Assembly: GCF_008831285.2 (NCBI RefSeq)
Contig: NC_045148.1
Location: forward strand, 3,470,001-3,534,000
Origin: Nymphaea colorata
Taxonomy: Eukaryota > Streptophyta > Magnoliopsida > Nymphaeales > Nymphaeaceae
Length of the DNA stretch: 64,000 nt
Direction: 5' to 3'
Below the pieces are notes generated by a model that saw only the letters and a list, made by a program, of their open reading frames with translations, was not told the DNA's origin and ran no database searches. A program made the position numbers and the translations under genes. Positions 48,188 through 61,050 of this stretch are shown piece by piece. Each line of letters starts with the position of its first letter. The first letter of the stretch is position 1.

Positions 48188-49608
48188 GTGCCATGGACCA
48201 ATCCAACATGGAAGCATTGTAGCAAAGCAGAGTCTGATAACAAAAAGAGAAGAGGACATTTGAGATGCAAATATTGTCAAAGTGTTTTCACAAGTAGTAT
48301 AGCAAGAATAAATGAACATTTGGTATGGATACCATATGGTATTAAACAATATGATGATACACCACCAAACGTAGTACAGATTTTCAAGAATTACCTCACT
48401 TCAAGGTCTACCAAAAAAGCGTAGAAGCATAACAATCTTCCTACAGGTGAAGCTGGAACAACTATTGATTTTACTTCTCCTTTAGTTAATCAAGTTGAAA
48501 GTTTAGACCGACTTTTTGAATAATTTGTAACTTTAGGAGCTGGATAAACAACAATAGATAAAAGATTCAAGAAAAGAAGTTTGTGATTCAATAGAAAAGT
48601 TTGCCTTCGCAAATGCTTTACCATTTACTTGTGCACTAGTTCATATCTTGTATCTATGTACGGAAATATTGCAAACCATGGTTGATGATTGAAGCCATTA
48701 AGCTATCATGATATGAGAACATAGATCCTACAAGTCAGAGTTGATTTGGTCAAAAGCATGTTAGAAGAGTACAACAAAATATGGTCTAAAATTGATTGTA
48801 CCTTAACGACATATGGTTGAGCAAATGATAGAGGTAGAAACTTGATCAATGTTATAATCAACAATCCTTCAGGTGTAATTTTCCTAAAGTCATGAGATGT
48901 TAGTGGAGAAAAGAAGACAGTAGATAATTTGGTAAAATTATTTAGAAGTAATCAAAGAGATTGGGAAACATTCAAATAGACATAGATAATGTTGTTAATT
49001 ATAAATCTAAAGGCTTGAAGTTAAAAGAGATTGAAGGTTGTCAACACATTTGCTAGACTCCTTGTGCAACACATTGCTCATATTTAATTCTTGAAGATAT
49101 GAACAAGATGAAGGTGTGCAAGCAAACTTTAGACAAATGAAAGACTTTTCCTAGATTCAAATATCTATACTCATGGCCTTTAAATTTGATGAGAAAGTAA
49201 ACAAAGGGTAGAGAACTTCCGTGATCTACTATCATTTGCTTTGCAACTTATATCTTTGCAAAGTATCTTTACCAGTAAAAGATGATTGAAAAATATGTTT
49301 TTATGTCTAGAGTTTCAAGAAAATGACTATTAAGGTAAGAGAGCAAAAGTTAAGTGAGTAGCATATATTTTCACTCATGAAAATGTTTTTGGAGGGTCAT
49401 ATTTTATATTGCTAAAGTCACATTACCTATAGTGTAAGACCTAAAAAGAGTTGATTAAGATGAAATCCCAACTCTGAGGTTTCTATATAATTGTATGAAA
49501 AGAGTAAAAGAAAAAATAACATTCAATGTAGAGAATGAGGAAAATGTTTGACAATCAACCGCATAGAATCTATATTGCATGGTATAATTTGAACCCACAA
49601 TTTTATTA
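48188..49608 (+). pseudogene. hAT transposase relic (BED finger + DUF659)
   Basis: The start encodes a BED-type zinc finger: PTWKHCSK ... LRCKYCQSVFTSSIARINEHL (48188-48424). Downstream, through stops and frameshifts, LINVIINNPSGVIFLKS (about 48845-48895) matches the DUF659 core (LINFLVNSPxGTxFLKS). Then come a decayed TPCATHC..LILEDM segment near 49055-49110 and a VDxDEIPTLRFLYNCM block followed by LNPQFYY (about 49455-49608), both typical of hAT transposases. The reading stops abruptly at 49608, where the gypsy LTR begins, so the element was split by that insertion. I did not find the missing C-terminal part (dimerisation domain) beyond 62432. Dead gene. Confidence 0.75.
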
Positions 49609-50455
49609 TGTCGCCATTTGTTTGCATCCCCAAGTTTCTTTGGCTTTTGGAGCGCTTCAGAAAAATGAGATTTTATTTTGAAAATGAGAGAGAAAGAGAC
49701 TCATCCGTCAGTACGAGGATCGACCGCTCCCGGCGCTTTTACCAGAGATAATCAATCCAAGGGTTATGTTTATCCTTGATGCATTTTGTTTTGGCTTAAA
49801 CATCTTTTTCATTTTAAATGTGGTGTTATGTTTGAGAAAATGTTGAAAACTTGATGTTTCAAACTTTTGAAAAAGTTCTTGAAGAATCACTTGAGAATGT
49901 AAAACATTTTGATTTGAGAAAAAGTTAAATTGAGAAATATTTACAAATATCAATTGGAAACCTTTGAAGATCATTTTTTGAAATCTCTTTAGTGCTCTCA
50001 TAAGAGTTTAAATATGTTTGAGATTTTGCTCTAATTCAGTTACTACGTAGTTAGAGCTTCATTTCATATTGCTTAAGTTCTTTTGGAGAGGTGCTTGTGA
50101 TCATAAGTGATGTTAAATGACTGTGAATGTATGAATGTTTGATCTTACATTTATCTAAGAGCATTCCTACCACAACATACATCTAAGTTTGTCATTTTTT
50201 AATTGCCATAAATAATTTTATGAAGAAAAAAAGTTTTTGAAAATGGATTGGGGTTGTATACCATTATGCATGAATTCAATATCAAGTTATTACTTGAGTT
50301 TTGGTCTTGATGAAGTTGGTAAATAAAAAAATTATGAGAGAAAAATGTTCAAAAGAATGGAAAAGATGAAATATTCTCATAAAGAAAGAGAGGAAGAGAG
50401 AAAGAAATGCAGATATATGTGTACATATTTTCATACATACATACATATATACGAA

Positions 50456-50460
<5 letters not shown>

Positions 50461-50506
<46 letters not shown>

Positions 50507-50535
50507 ACACACACACATATATACATATATATATT
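50461..50535. repeat. (AT)n(AC)n microsatellite
   Basis: Long AT run, then ACACAC, then AT again, inside the gypsy LTR. Confidence 0.95.
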
Positions 50536-51150
50536 ATGCATTCATGTGTATATGAAAATTTGTAATATAAAATGTGAAAACATGGAGCGAGAAGGATAAA
50601 AAAACATCATCATGTACACATATATGTGTATAACATGTATATACACACGTGTGACTTCATGAAATTAAAATCAAAAAATGACTTGAAAATATTTGACTTT
50701 AATTTTTATATAGGATGGAGAGGAACTTGAGTTCATGCAAGAGCCTAAGTTAGGTGTCCAAAACCTCATTAGAGAGAGTTGCTTTTGAAAAGCTTTTGAA
50801 GAGCATGGCTTCAAATATTTTATATATGAACATAAAACACAATTATTTCGTCTATTATAAGGGAATACGTCTCTTCAATTATTGGGTATGAAAGAAAATC
50901 AAGCAACATAATAAGACGCTCATTAAGGTTCCAAATTGGGTGATTAAGAGGAAAATTAAACATAAGAATGAAATGAAAATGCATATTATCATGTACATAA
51001 TCGTGAGGGTTTTCTCGGGTTGGACAAATTTCAACATCAAATATCAGCATAACAATAGAGAAGAATCCTAACCCAAACACTCATTCTTACCATTCATTCA
51101 TATATAAATGAGAAAATCAATCAGCTATGCATGAATAATATTTCAAAACA

Positions 51151-51490
51151 AAGCAACATTTTAAGAAAGAAAGAACATGTTCCAATCATAAAATGAAATA
51201 TCATTTTGTCTTCTTATGCTTCCTTTGTACTCAAAAATAACTTCTTGACTCTAAAAAAAGATTTGAGAGCTATCTTAATGGCCATGGGGAGATGAAGAAG
51301 AGCGTAAGTAAGGAAACCAAAATAAAGCAACATTCAAGAAAAGAGAGAACATGTTCCAATCATAAAATGAAATATCACTTCACCTTCTTATGCTCCCGGT
51401 GCACTCAAAAATATCTTCTTAACTCCAAAAAGGAGATTTGGGAGCTATCTTGTATAACCATGGGAAGATGAGGAAGGAAAGAAGCAATGA
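51151..51490. repeat. 174-bp tandem duplication in the LTR
   Basis: Two copies beginning AAGCAACATT at 51151 and 51325 share GAACATGTTCCAATCATAAA, the ATGAAATATCA segment and GAGCTATCTT, with scattered changes. Confidence 0.85.
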
Positions 51491-52941
51491 AAAGAACAAA
51501 TGTTGATAACATTATTTTAACAAGAATGATTTTAGAAAAAAGAATACCCTTGTTTCAAATGATCCTACATTCGCCTTGAGTGAAGCTTTAAGATTATGAA
51601 GATGATGTCTCCAAAAGATCTTTTTGTGCTCCTTTGAAGAGTTGTAACTTGATAAAGTTTTCTCCCAAGGTTGGAGAAGAAGAAAGAATGAGAGGAAGAG
51701 GGAAATAGAGGAAGAGAGCTAACGAAAAACTCTAAGTCTTCAAGTGAAAATGCATTAGAGGTTCTCCCCAGACTAGCTCATGCCCAAAAATGAATTTTGT
51801 GGGGGTATTTAGGGAGTTTTGGAGCTAAAACTCAAAATTTAAATTTTTTTATTTTCACAACATTTTCATGCGAATTTCAAATAATTTTGAATTATTTTCA
51901 ATTTTTTCTAAAAAATAAGTTTTAACTAAGTGGGATTGGCCATTAGCCCTGCAAAGACCCCTTTGGGGGTAGGCAAAGCTAATGCCCACCTAAAAAGCTC
52001 AAAACCGCCCCCAAGGATCGGTTTTTGCAAGAAAATAGGGCCTGCATTATGTGCAGGCCCCGACTCGGGTGCTTATCTTTTCTTGTTCTATCTCAGAGTA
52101 TCCATTCACTCGACACTCTTCCACTTCCCTTTCCACTTTCCCTAAGCGAGCCCTTGCTTTTTCAAGCTGCGCAACGTCTCCTCCACGTAGTTCTTCTGAA
52201 TTGTGAATAGTACTCAAAATCATGTGCTTTCGATTATCTAATAAATCACTTAATGAAAGTAGATTATCTCCCCATCAATTCCACAACTTTCACGATCTTT
52301 TCCCGAACCGAACATGAATCTTTCGATTCATTTGGTTCTGCTTCTGCGAACCCCGTGATCACGTGATCTCGCGCGAGACTGCCTGGAATGACATCGCATC
52401 ACGCGATTTGGTGCAATGCACGATCTCGTGCGAGACCGCATGACACGCAGTCACTGACGAGAGTGAAGTTTCTTCCTTTTAAAAAAGAAAATCAAATACA
52501 AAGTATTAAATAAGTAAAAACAACAAAAGGAGCTTTTTATAAAAAAAAAACATTAAAACCATTTTTTTCAAATGTGTATAAAAATGGTTTTTGTTTCAAA
52601 TCGGGAGGTCGACTCTCTTTTGAGTCATTTCGGGCTCGTTTTGAATCTGAATAGAGTCAATTAGTCACCGGCTTGTTCTAGTGAGTAATTTAGGTTTAAG
52701 AACACGTCTTGGGAAGGTCCGTGCACGTGCGCATGGTGCTCATAAATTCAAATTTTGTTTTCGTGACTTCAATTTTGTATTTTGAGTTTGAAATATTCAA
52801 TTCAAGTCTAGACTTGGATTTTGGATCTTATTTGGATTTGAGAGTTAGATTTTGGATTTAAATCTCACGTCTAGAGTTGAGTTTTCAATTTGTGTTTGGG
52901 TGAAAAATACAGTCTTTTTGAAAAAATTTGGGGTAATAACA

Positions 52942-52954
52942 GACACCCCTCTTT
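52942..52954 (-). promoter_or_regulatory. Polypurine tract
   Basis: Reads AAAGAGGGGTGTC on the minus strand, immediately before the LTR start TGTTATT. Confidence 0.75.
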
Positions 52955-53037
52955 GTTACTAAGTTGGTGTTAGCCGTGCTTAGTGACAAAGATAAGCACC
53001 CTGAATTTTTTTTTTTAAAAACATGTTTAGAGTCTAA

Positions 53038-53235
53038 GATTTAACCCCTTACCTGAATGGGTTATTTGAGCTAGATTGATTTGAAGTTTGACCCCTTACC
53101 TAAGTGGGTTTGGGCAAGATTGAGTTTACATTTGACCCCTTACCTGAGTGGGTTGCTTTGCATTGCAGGTTTACCCTTTACTTGCATGGGTTGCCTTGTA
53201 TTGTAGGTTTAACCCCTTACCTGCATGGATTGCTT
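53038..53235. repeat. Five ~40-47-bp tandem repeats
   Basis: The core TTTRACCCCTTACCTGNNTGGGTT recurs with starts near 53040, 53087, 53131, 53169 and 53208, in the untranslated stretch between integrase and the 3' LTR of the gypsy element. Confidence 0.85.
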
Positions 53236-56200
53236 TCAAGTCTTGATCGATAACAAAATAAATAATAAAAAAATGCCTATGTGTAATCGTTATGTCTTAC
53301 GACTAGAAAGAATCCAAAACGAATAGTAGATTGGATGTGAAAAACGTAAATATTTGTCATTGATTGGAAAGTGAATATAAGAGGACTAGGCGTAGAATTT
53401 CTTGAGGTGAAGAACATTAATAGGATCGACAAGTTCCACCCTATCAGCATCAATCAATCGGTATGAATTATAGGGCAAGACTTCCCCTAACATATGGGTC
53501 TTTCCAATTTGGTGTTCACTTACCACGTGGTCGTCCTCTGAGGTATACCACAGATCGTAGGACTAAGTCGTTCACTTTGAATTGTCTCTCAATAACTAAT
53601 TTGGAAAATTGTCTAGCCACCCTTTGGTGATAAGGTTCAACATGCTCAGCCGCTTTTAGCCTCTTTTTATCTAGCAAATCGAGCTGCATTAGCTTTTTCT
53701 ACTGATATTAATTTAGGGAAAGCTCTGCGAGAAAGGCGAACTTCAAAGCGGGTTTAAGTACATGTAATGGTAGAACCACTTCCGTCTCATAGACTAGCTC
53801 TGTTGGAGTAGCATTTGTTGAGGTTCTCATAGTGGTGTGATATGACTACAGAGCGTTATGCATCTTTTCATGTCAATCTCTTCTAGCTTCTACTATCCGC
53901 TTTAGGATGCGGATCAGGATCTTGTTGGCGACCTTCGCTTTCTCATTACCTTGGGGGTAATAAAGAGCTGAAAAATTATGCATGATACAGTATTGCTACA
54001 AAACTGCCTCATCTTTTTATTTTTGACATGAGTCCCGTTATCAGATACTATATCATGAAAGGACACTACATGATGTTCTTCCACCGTTTTGAGTGTGACG
54101 ACTTCTACCCATTTGGTAAAATCGTTCATTGCAGAAAGAAAATACTTATAGCTATTTGAAGCTGCAGGGATATGGGTCCGACTGCGTCAAATGCCCACAT
54201 TGAAAACGGCTGAAGAGATGTTATAGAATACAAGTGAGAAGCTGGTGCATGGATCATTGGAGCATGCAGTTGACATTCTTTACATTTTTTGATGAACTGG
54301 TAACAATTTTTTTGCATAGTAGGCCAATAATATCCAGCTCGAATTATCTACTTTGTAAGGGTTTAGTAACCAACATGGCCCCCACAGTCTCCTCGATGTG
54401 ACTCTTCGATGACTTCTTTTGCCTCATCTTAATCAAGGCATTGAGAGTGTTCAGTACTAAATCCATGTCTATATAGCACTCCGCATGAATAAAGTACTTC
54501 GCTGACATACGTTAAATTTATTTTTGTTCATTTTTGGGCGTTCCAGTCGAAAATTCTCCGTTTTCAATGTATCTTTTAATATCATGATACCAAAGCATAT
54601 TCCTCTCTTGGATATGATGAGCATGCTTCACCGCTTCAAATGTAGGGTGTTCTAATCTTCCAATCTCAAAAGAACAGATTGATTCGTTGTTTCGAAAAGA
54701 GATAGTAGTTTCTAAACTTGCGAGGCCATGTGCAATAGGGTTGCTTTTTCTTTTTATGTGAGCTAGTTGTACTTCTTCAAACTAGCGAATCAAGGTGGTG
54801 GCGATCTCTTGTTATGACATCAACTTTTCATCTTTGACTTGTCATTTTCTGTTCACTTGATTGATAATAAGCTTAGAGTCGCCGAAGGCATGCACCCTTT
54901 TTACTTGAAAACTTAGTAAAGAATGAAGTCTTTGTATGAGGGCTTCATATTCAGCCATGTTATGGTACATGAAAGGTCGAGTTTCAAAGAGTGTGGGATC
55001 ATTTTATCTTTCATAGTGATAAGTAAAATGCCTATACCAACTCCCTTCACGTTTTTGGATCCATCAAAGTGCATCTTCCATATCGGAACCGTTTCCAATT
55101 TTAGTACGTACTCGTCTGGAAACTCATCGTTCGTTCTGATTCCTTCGTACTGGAGAAAGTATGCTAACTGATCCGTAATTGCTTGTCATTTGATTGACTT
55201 ATGGGATACATATTCAAGATCATATTGCATCAGCAAAGCTTGTCATTTGGCGATGCGCCCATTAAGGAAGAGCTATTCCAAGATGTATTTAAGAGGATTT
55301 AGTCTGAAGAGAATCTTGACCTCACATGCTAATAAATAATGTCTCAGCTTCTCAGCTTATGCCACATCTAATCCAATGCTAGACAAGTTTTTTCTATTGG
55401 AGAGTATTTCTTTTCATATTAGATAAAAGTTTTGCTAATGTAATAAATTGTATACTTGATGCGGTTTTTTTTCTCATATTATACCAAAAAGCCACCACAT
55501 GCTGACTCATTCACTGTGATGTAAAGCAGCAGTGGTCTACTTAGTACCAGGGGTTTTAAGATTGGTAGATTTAAAAGGTATCTCTTGATCTTTTCAAAAC
55601 CTCATTCAAACTTGACACATTTCCTCAGTAGCTGGTTGAATGGTTCACATCTCATAGCTAGATTGGAAATGAATCGTTTGATGGACTGAATTCGCCCTTG
55701 CAAACTTCGCAATTCTTTGATATTGATAGGGGGTGGCATATCGATGATTGCTTTAGCTTTGGTAAGATCAATCTTGATCCCCCTTTTACTGACTATGAAA
55801 CCCAAAAGTTTACCCGATTCAACCCCAAATACACATTTTTGAGGATTCAAACGAAGCTTGTACTGTAAAAGTCTCTCAAACACCAGGGTGAGGGTTTCAA
55901 TGTGGTCTTCTGTTACCTTAAATATAATCAATATGTAATCGATATATGCATCCATGATTTTGTGCATCTAGTCATGGAAGATAGCGGTCATGGCTCTTTA
56001 ATAAGTTTCTCCAGCATTTTTTAACCCAAATAGCATCACCATGTAATAGAAAGTACCACAGGGTGTAGTAAAAACGGTCTTAGGTTGATCCTTAACTGTT
56101 AATTTGATTTGGTTATAATCCGAATATACATCTATAAAAGAGAACATGACATGTCTTGCGGTACTGTCTACCAATAACCCATGTTTGGAAGTGGATAATC

Positions 56201-57643
56201 ATCCTTTGACATGCCTTTGTTTAGGTCTCGAAAGTGGATGTACAACCTTACTTTGCCATTTTTCTTGGGAACCACTACGATATTAGCCAATCATTTGGGG
56301 TAATCGATGACACGAATAAATTTAGCCTTTAGTAGGTCTTCTAATCCTTCTTTTACGGGCCCTTCTAGTCGAGAATCAAGCTTGCATAATTTTTGTTTAA
56401 CTGGCTTGCAACTAGGACTTAGGGACAAACGATGTTCAACCAACTGGGGGTCTAAACCTGGCATATCCTCATAGGTCCATGCAAAAACTTCTTGGTGGCT
56501 TATAAGAAAGTCCACCAATTTTTTCTTCTTGTCTACTTACAAAATAGTGTCAATTTAAAGGATCTTGGGATTCTCACTAGTCCCAATATTAATATCTTCA
56601 ATCAGATCATTAACTAAGGGCGAGAGATATTCTTGTCTTTGAATCTAAGCGAATTTCGGTAATTCTGACTTGAGTATTGTCGCAGGTTCAACTTCACCGA
56701 TTGGTTGTTTGATAAATGCTTTCTGGGGAGACTTCCGAAGAAAAGAAGAAACTGAGACATGCTGAGTTCTGACATCTTGTAAAGAGGAGGATGAAGGAAA
56801 AATTAAACAAAATTAAAATTGATAACAAAAGATTACTTGCATTGCATATCAAAAATTTTTAGTTCATAGAGGGGGTCTTCTCATGAGACTAAAGAAATAG
56901 AAGTTAAAGATTACAAAACTCATGGGAGGATTTAAAACAAAAGCGAATACTATCAGCCAACATGATCTTCTTCAAATTCCTTTATGATATCTCAGTCCCT
57001 TGATATTCTTCTGAAAATTGATACTAATCAGCTGCAAGATGCCATTTTCATTCTTCCCGAGGCCAACGAATGGACAATAGCCACTTTCAGAAGCAATTGA
57101 AATCCCTTAGGGTTTTTCATGAAATGAAGATACAAATGGTGTTTTTGATAACTCAAATGATTGCTTGAAACAGTATAAACACTATCTCTATGTTTTGCAT
57201 TCATTCTTCCAAAGGTCCTTCCTTCGTTGTTCTTATGTTGGGTACATCTACCGAATCAATTGGCCTAGGGAGCATTAGTTGCACCAACCTCTCAACGGGA
57301 TCCTCAGCACGCACGGTGATGACTGATGGACCAAAATTTCATTTGAGGCATTGATGAAAAGTGGATGGCATTCCTCGTACTTGGTGAATCTAAAGTCATC
57401 CCAAGAGTAAGTTGTATGATGGTGGTACGTTCACCACATGGAATATAGTGCAATAACTGGTTTTTTGATGATCATGTTCATGTTGATGGTACCTTTGTTG
57501 TTTATGCTTTGGCCATCATATCCATAGGTCTTGATATCATCGGAATGATATTTGCCTTCACGAAATCCCAAAGTTTTGGCCTTGAGATCAGGACAAATAT
57601 TTAAGTCACTTCCTCTATCGATCAATACATGTTGCACAATCAT
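53236..57643 (-). pseudogene. Gypsy pol relic (PR-RT-RH-IN)
   Basis: Minus strand, from high to low coordinates. Protease 57643-57431 contains VLIDRGSDLNICP, in which the catalytic DSG has become DRG. RT start 56518-56291 contains FAWTYEDMPGLDPQLVEH and PVKQKL. The RT catalytic segment 55967-55602 contains DAYIDYILI, in which the normal YVDD reads YIDY, then LNPQKCVFGV and LGFIVSKRGI. RNase H 55098-54913 contains WKMHFDGSKN. Integrase has a zinc region CYQFIKKCKECQLHAP (54317-54126), WAFDAVGPI, and FTKWVEV plus DNGTHVKN (54129-53914). Numerous stops and frameshifts separate these pieces. Catalytic residues are lost in protease and RT. Confidence 0.85.
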
Positions 57644-57748
57644 CCCATTGACCTGGACGACAATGTGAAGAGCATCTTCATGGTAATATCTCCATTTTAA
57701 GAGATCCTTTTCTGAAAAGGTAATTGACTGGTCCTTAGAGGCTCGAAT

Positions 57749-59549
57749 CTAACCTTCTTCCAATGGGAGGACATGATCCAAGCAGCATGGATTCTCATTC
57801 GAGGAGTCACCTGATGATTCATCATCGCCACCTTGCAGGATAAAAGTCTTTAGAATTATGGCAGGTTTTTTGGATGAACTTTTTGCCTTGTTGTTCATCA
57901 TATTAATAAAATTTAGATGTTTCTTACCTTGATTTGTGGTCATGATTTTGTGTGAACTACTTTCATCATAAGGTCGGATGTGCTTCTGTGGATGATATGG
58001 GAGTGGAGTGCCTATGGTGATCGTGGCTATTGCCACCTTCCCATGATTAAGAAATGGATTTCTTAACACCTCAGGGATGCTATAATCATCAACATTGAGA
58101 TCCTTGTTGATGAAATATTGGATAATGTTTTTGAGGACAAAACAATCCTTTGTGTGATAATCATGGTCACGATGAAAGTTACATAGTTTTTCTTTATTAC
58201 CTCCCATCATTTTCGAAGGCTTTGACATTTTTGGCAAGATGATAGTTCCTTTGGCGAGGAGGTATTCTAAGATCTTCTCCTGAGATTGACTAAGAAGAGT
58301 GAATTTTTTGTCACAACTCCAACCTGGGTATTTGTTTTTTCCTTCATCAATTTTCCTTTGGCAACTGTGTGTTCTTTCTGTGGTTGGCTTCATTGTCATG
58401 CTTATAGCTGCTATCGTTGTCGTTTCGAATGCCAACATTTGCTATGAAGTGTGTGGGCAACTGTATCCTTCCTCCTTTCTTGCCCTCTTTTTTGTACTTG
58501 GGAGCAATGATTACATCAAAGTCGCCTTCTTCGATTCCTTCCTCTATTAAATATGTTTGTTCAATCAACTCGGCAAAGGTCATGATTGGAGCACTGTGGA
58601 TGAGACTTTTCAAGGGTTGGGCGAGATTTTTCCTGATAAGTGACAAAGCCTGTGTTTCAAAAATGGGCTTCTTCATTTTGTTGCATTGGATTATCTATTT
58701 TTTGGTGAATTCCTGAGTCTTTTCTCATTATTTCTAACAGAGACTGCAAATGGTACTGAGGGTTGGAACCATGGGAACATTTTGCTCAAATCTCTCGATA
58801 AACACGTTAACCAATTTATCGAGTTCCTTTAGTTCAACTAGGTTGACTTTTTTTTTGTACCACTGTGCGACGATGCCTTCAAGACTTCTTGGAAAGTAGC
58901 GAAACAATGCTCTGTTATTTGCCTAAATCTTGTAGCAATCATTGAGGAATGTTGAAAGGTTAATGTGTGGGCAAGTGGTTTCATTGTATTTGACAAACTC
59001 GTTGGGCAAAGCTTTCATGTCCTCGTCTCCTTCAATACCGAGGTAGTAATCCTTGCATGAGTATGAGCGTTTTCCTTTCCCCCAAAGTTCGAGGTTACTC
59101 ATTCTTTTCTCCATTTCATGAAACTTGCGCTTAGTTGGACTTTCATCGTAATTTGATTTGACTAATCATGGCTATGTCTTTTTTTTCTTGCCCTTTACCT
59201 CTTTTGCTTTCTCTTTAGATCTCTCGATGTCCGAGCTACTGCTTCAAATGTATTTCTTTGTCTTCTTGCTTTTCTTGGCATGCTTTCTCTTTCTTTTGGG
59301 TTGTTCCTCTGAGCTTTCGGTATTGATAGGGCTAGGTGAGCTGCTTTCCTCTACAATTTCTTTTCCTTTCTTGCTTTTCTTTGTTATCTTTTTCTTTTTT
59401 AGAGAAAGCAGTTTAGGTTTTTCCTCCTTACTAGTTGTTGAATCTGAATCTAGATGGTCTTCATCTTGATCTGTAGGAGAAGATTTGTCATTTTTCTTCT
59501 TTCTTTTTTGCTTGGCAAGCTTTTCAATATCTGATTTTGGAGTAACCAT
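57749..59549 (-). pseudogene. Gypsy gag relic
   Basis: Minus strand. A lysine-rich N-terminal part (59549-59244, KKKITKKSKKGKEI) precedes a gag core with ALPNEFVKYNETTCPHIN (about 58970), a segment MTFAELIEQTYLIEEGIEEG (58676-58347), and CNFHRDHDYHTKDCFVLKN (about 58170), the CCHC-like knuckle usual in Tat-type gag. The 58438-57749 frame is the longest intact piece (229 residues). Frameshifts divide the rest. Confidence 0.75.
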
Positions 59550-59995
59550 TAGGGCCTTTTGTTCTTCTTACTCCCTCATGAATCACTCCATGAACAACCG
59601 AAACATATAGTAGCTTTCTGGCTCGATTACTACTGGGAAGCTAAGTGTTTCTAACATAAGATCAAAGGATGAAGTTTCATTTTGAGGAGCTTGCTTAGCT
59701 TGTGCTCTGGTCTCAACTATCTTGTTGGTTTTCAAGTATTCACCTTATGAGACAAGAAAATGAGAGTCATTGGAAGGAAATTATGATAAAATGAAGGTTC
59801 ATGTTGCATTAAGAGTTTTTAAAAGTTACATATAAAGAAAACACTAACAAAGACGACAACAACTGGAGATGACATATGAAGTACAAGGTTGACAACATAA
59901 ACTTTTTAAGGAATGATTGATGGTAGTCAGTTGGCATCCTACCACTCAGTGTATTCCTTCTTTACCACTGGGCCTGCGAACCAAGTGTATGATAT

Positions 59996-61050
59996 TTGTG
60001 TCTTCCATCCTTATTGAGCCACTACGAACAATGCCACCCATTGAGGAGAGCTGAGGTCGAATTTAGGAATAACTCCAATTGGTACATGCACAGAAACCGT
60101 CTTATGCCTTCGAGAGAATTGTCTCATGCATCTATCAGCACAATAATCAACTATAAAATAATGGCCGAGGAGTGTGGTACACCCATGATAATGGTGAGTG
60201 CATCGAAGCAGACTCTGACAGCGATCACAATAGTCCCAAATGATCTCATCTCCATCCAACTACTCGATCAAATGGTGGTATTGTTCTAAGACTATCAATG
60301 TTCCATCAGTATTTCTGAATAGTCTGACTTGAAGTCCCGCGTGCTTAAGAAACCACAATTGCAAAACATATGTGCATCCTTCTATGAAGTCGGTATCTCC
60401 AATGGTGAAGCGGGTGAGTCCTCATTAGAGAAAAGCCAAGGCTGTCATTGCTATTGACAAGTGTCGGGTCCCACTATGTCCCCATATCCAAAAAAGTTTG
60501 GCAATACAAACATCTAGGAGGTCACTTCCATCAGTGAAAATGGTCTCTTTCACGTGCAGAGCATCATACAATGTTTAATTATTCCTATAACTTTTCGAGG
60601 TAAAGTGAAAAGTTCAACATAAGCTCCAAATTCTTCATACAAATTTTTCAGGTTGATGCTTTGGCTCATGATTTTCTAGTAGGGGTCAAGTTTTTCATCC
60701 AATAAAGTGAGCTATAAAGTCATTTGCATTAACTTTAGTTAGGTTGACGAGGACTTGTTTTTTCAATGGATCATTTGAGTTACAAGTCGAGGTGAAGAGC
60801 TCTAGTATTTCGGAAAATTCATCTAATAATATTGTCATTTCTCCCTATGGAAACCAAAAGGAGGAGGTCCTTGGGTTCCACCGTTCGGCAATTGGATGCA
60901 CCAAATTCCCATCTACTGATTGCATTCCTCCGACTGCCACTATCACTAACCCACATTCTTTAAAGTAGAAATGAAAGGAAACATCCAAGAGAATGTGGGA
61001 TGTCAAGACTGATACCATTCGGGAGCCAAAGGTTTAGACTCAAGAGAGAT
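59996..61050 (-). pseudogene. Extra ORF with plant-mobile-domain similarity
   Basis: The minus strand between the 5' LTR and gag encodes, through stops, HPIAERWNPRTSSFWFP and GEMTILLDEF (about 60800-60900), matching the LxERWxPxTxxFxxPxGEMTITLxD signature of the plant mobile domain. Further on come TDGSDLLDVCIAKLFWIWGH, FIEGCTYVLQLWFLKHAG and ADRCMRQFSRRHKT (about 60120). Such an ORF upstream of gag is characteristic of Ogre-type gypsy elements. Its role is unknown. Degenerate. Confidence 0.6.

Larger units (their letters stand above)
49609..52941 (-). repeat. 3' LTR of the gypsy element (3.3 kb)
   Basis: Plus-strand ends TGTCGCC and AATAACA, so it has TG...CA termini. The first ~530 bp align with 61898-62432 with scattered differences. 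The polypurine tract (complement of GACACCCCTCTTT, 52942-52954) abuts the inner edge. It contains (AT)n at 50461-50535 and a 174-bp tandem duplication (copies from 51151 and 51325). Confidence 0.82.

Noticed and set aside
49609-50143. Reading the left gypsy LTR as the 5' LTR of a second element because ATGGCGAC resembles a primer-binding site
   Set aside because: The sequence just outside continues the hAT transposase frame, so ATGGCGACA is the LTR end itself.
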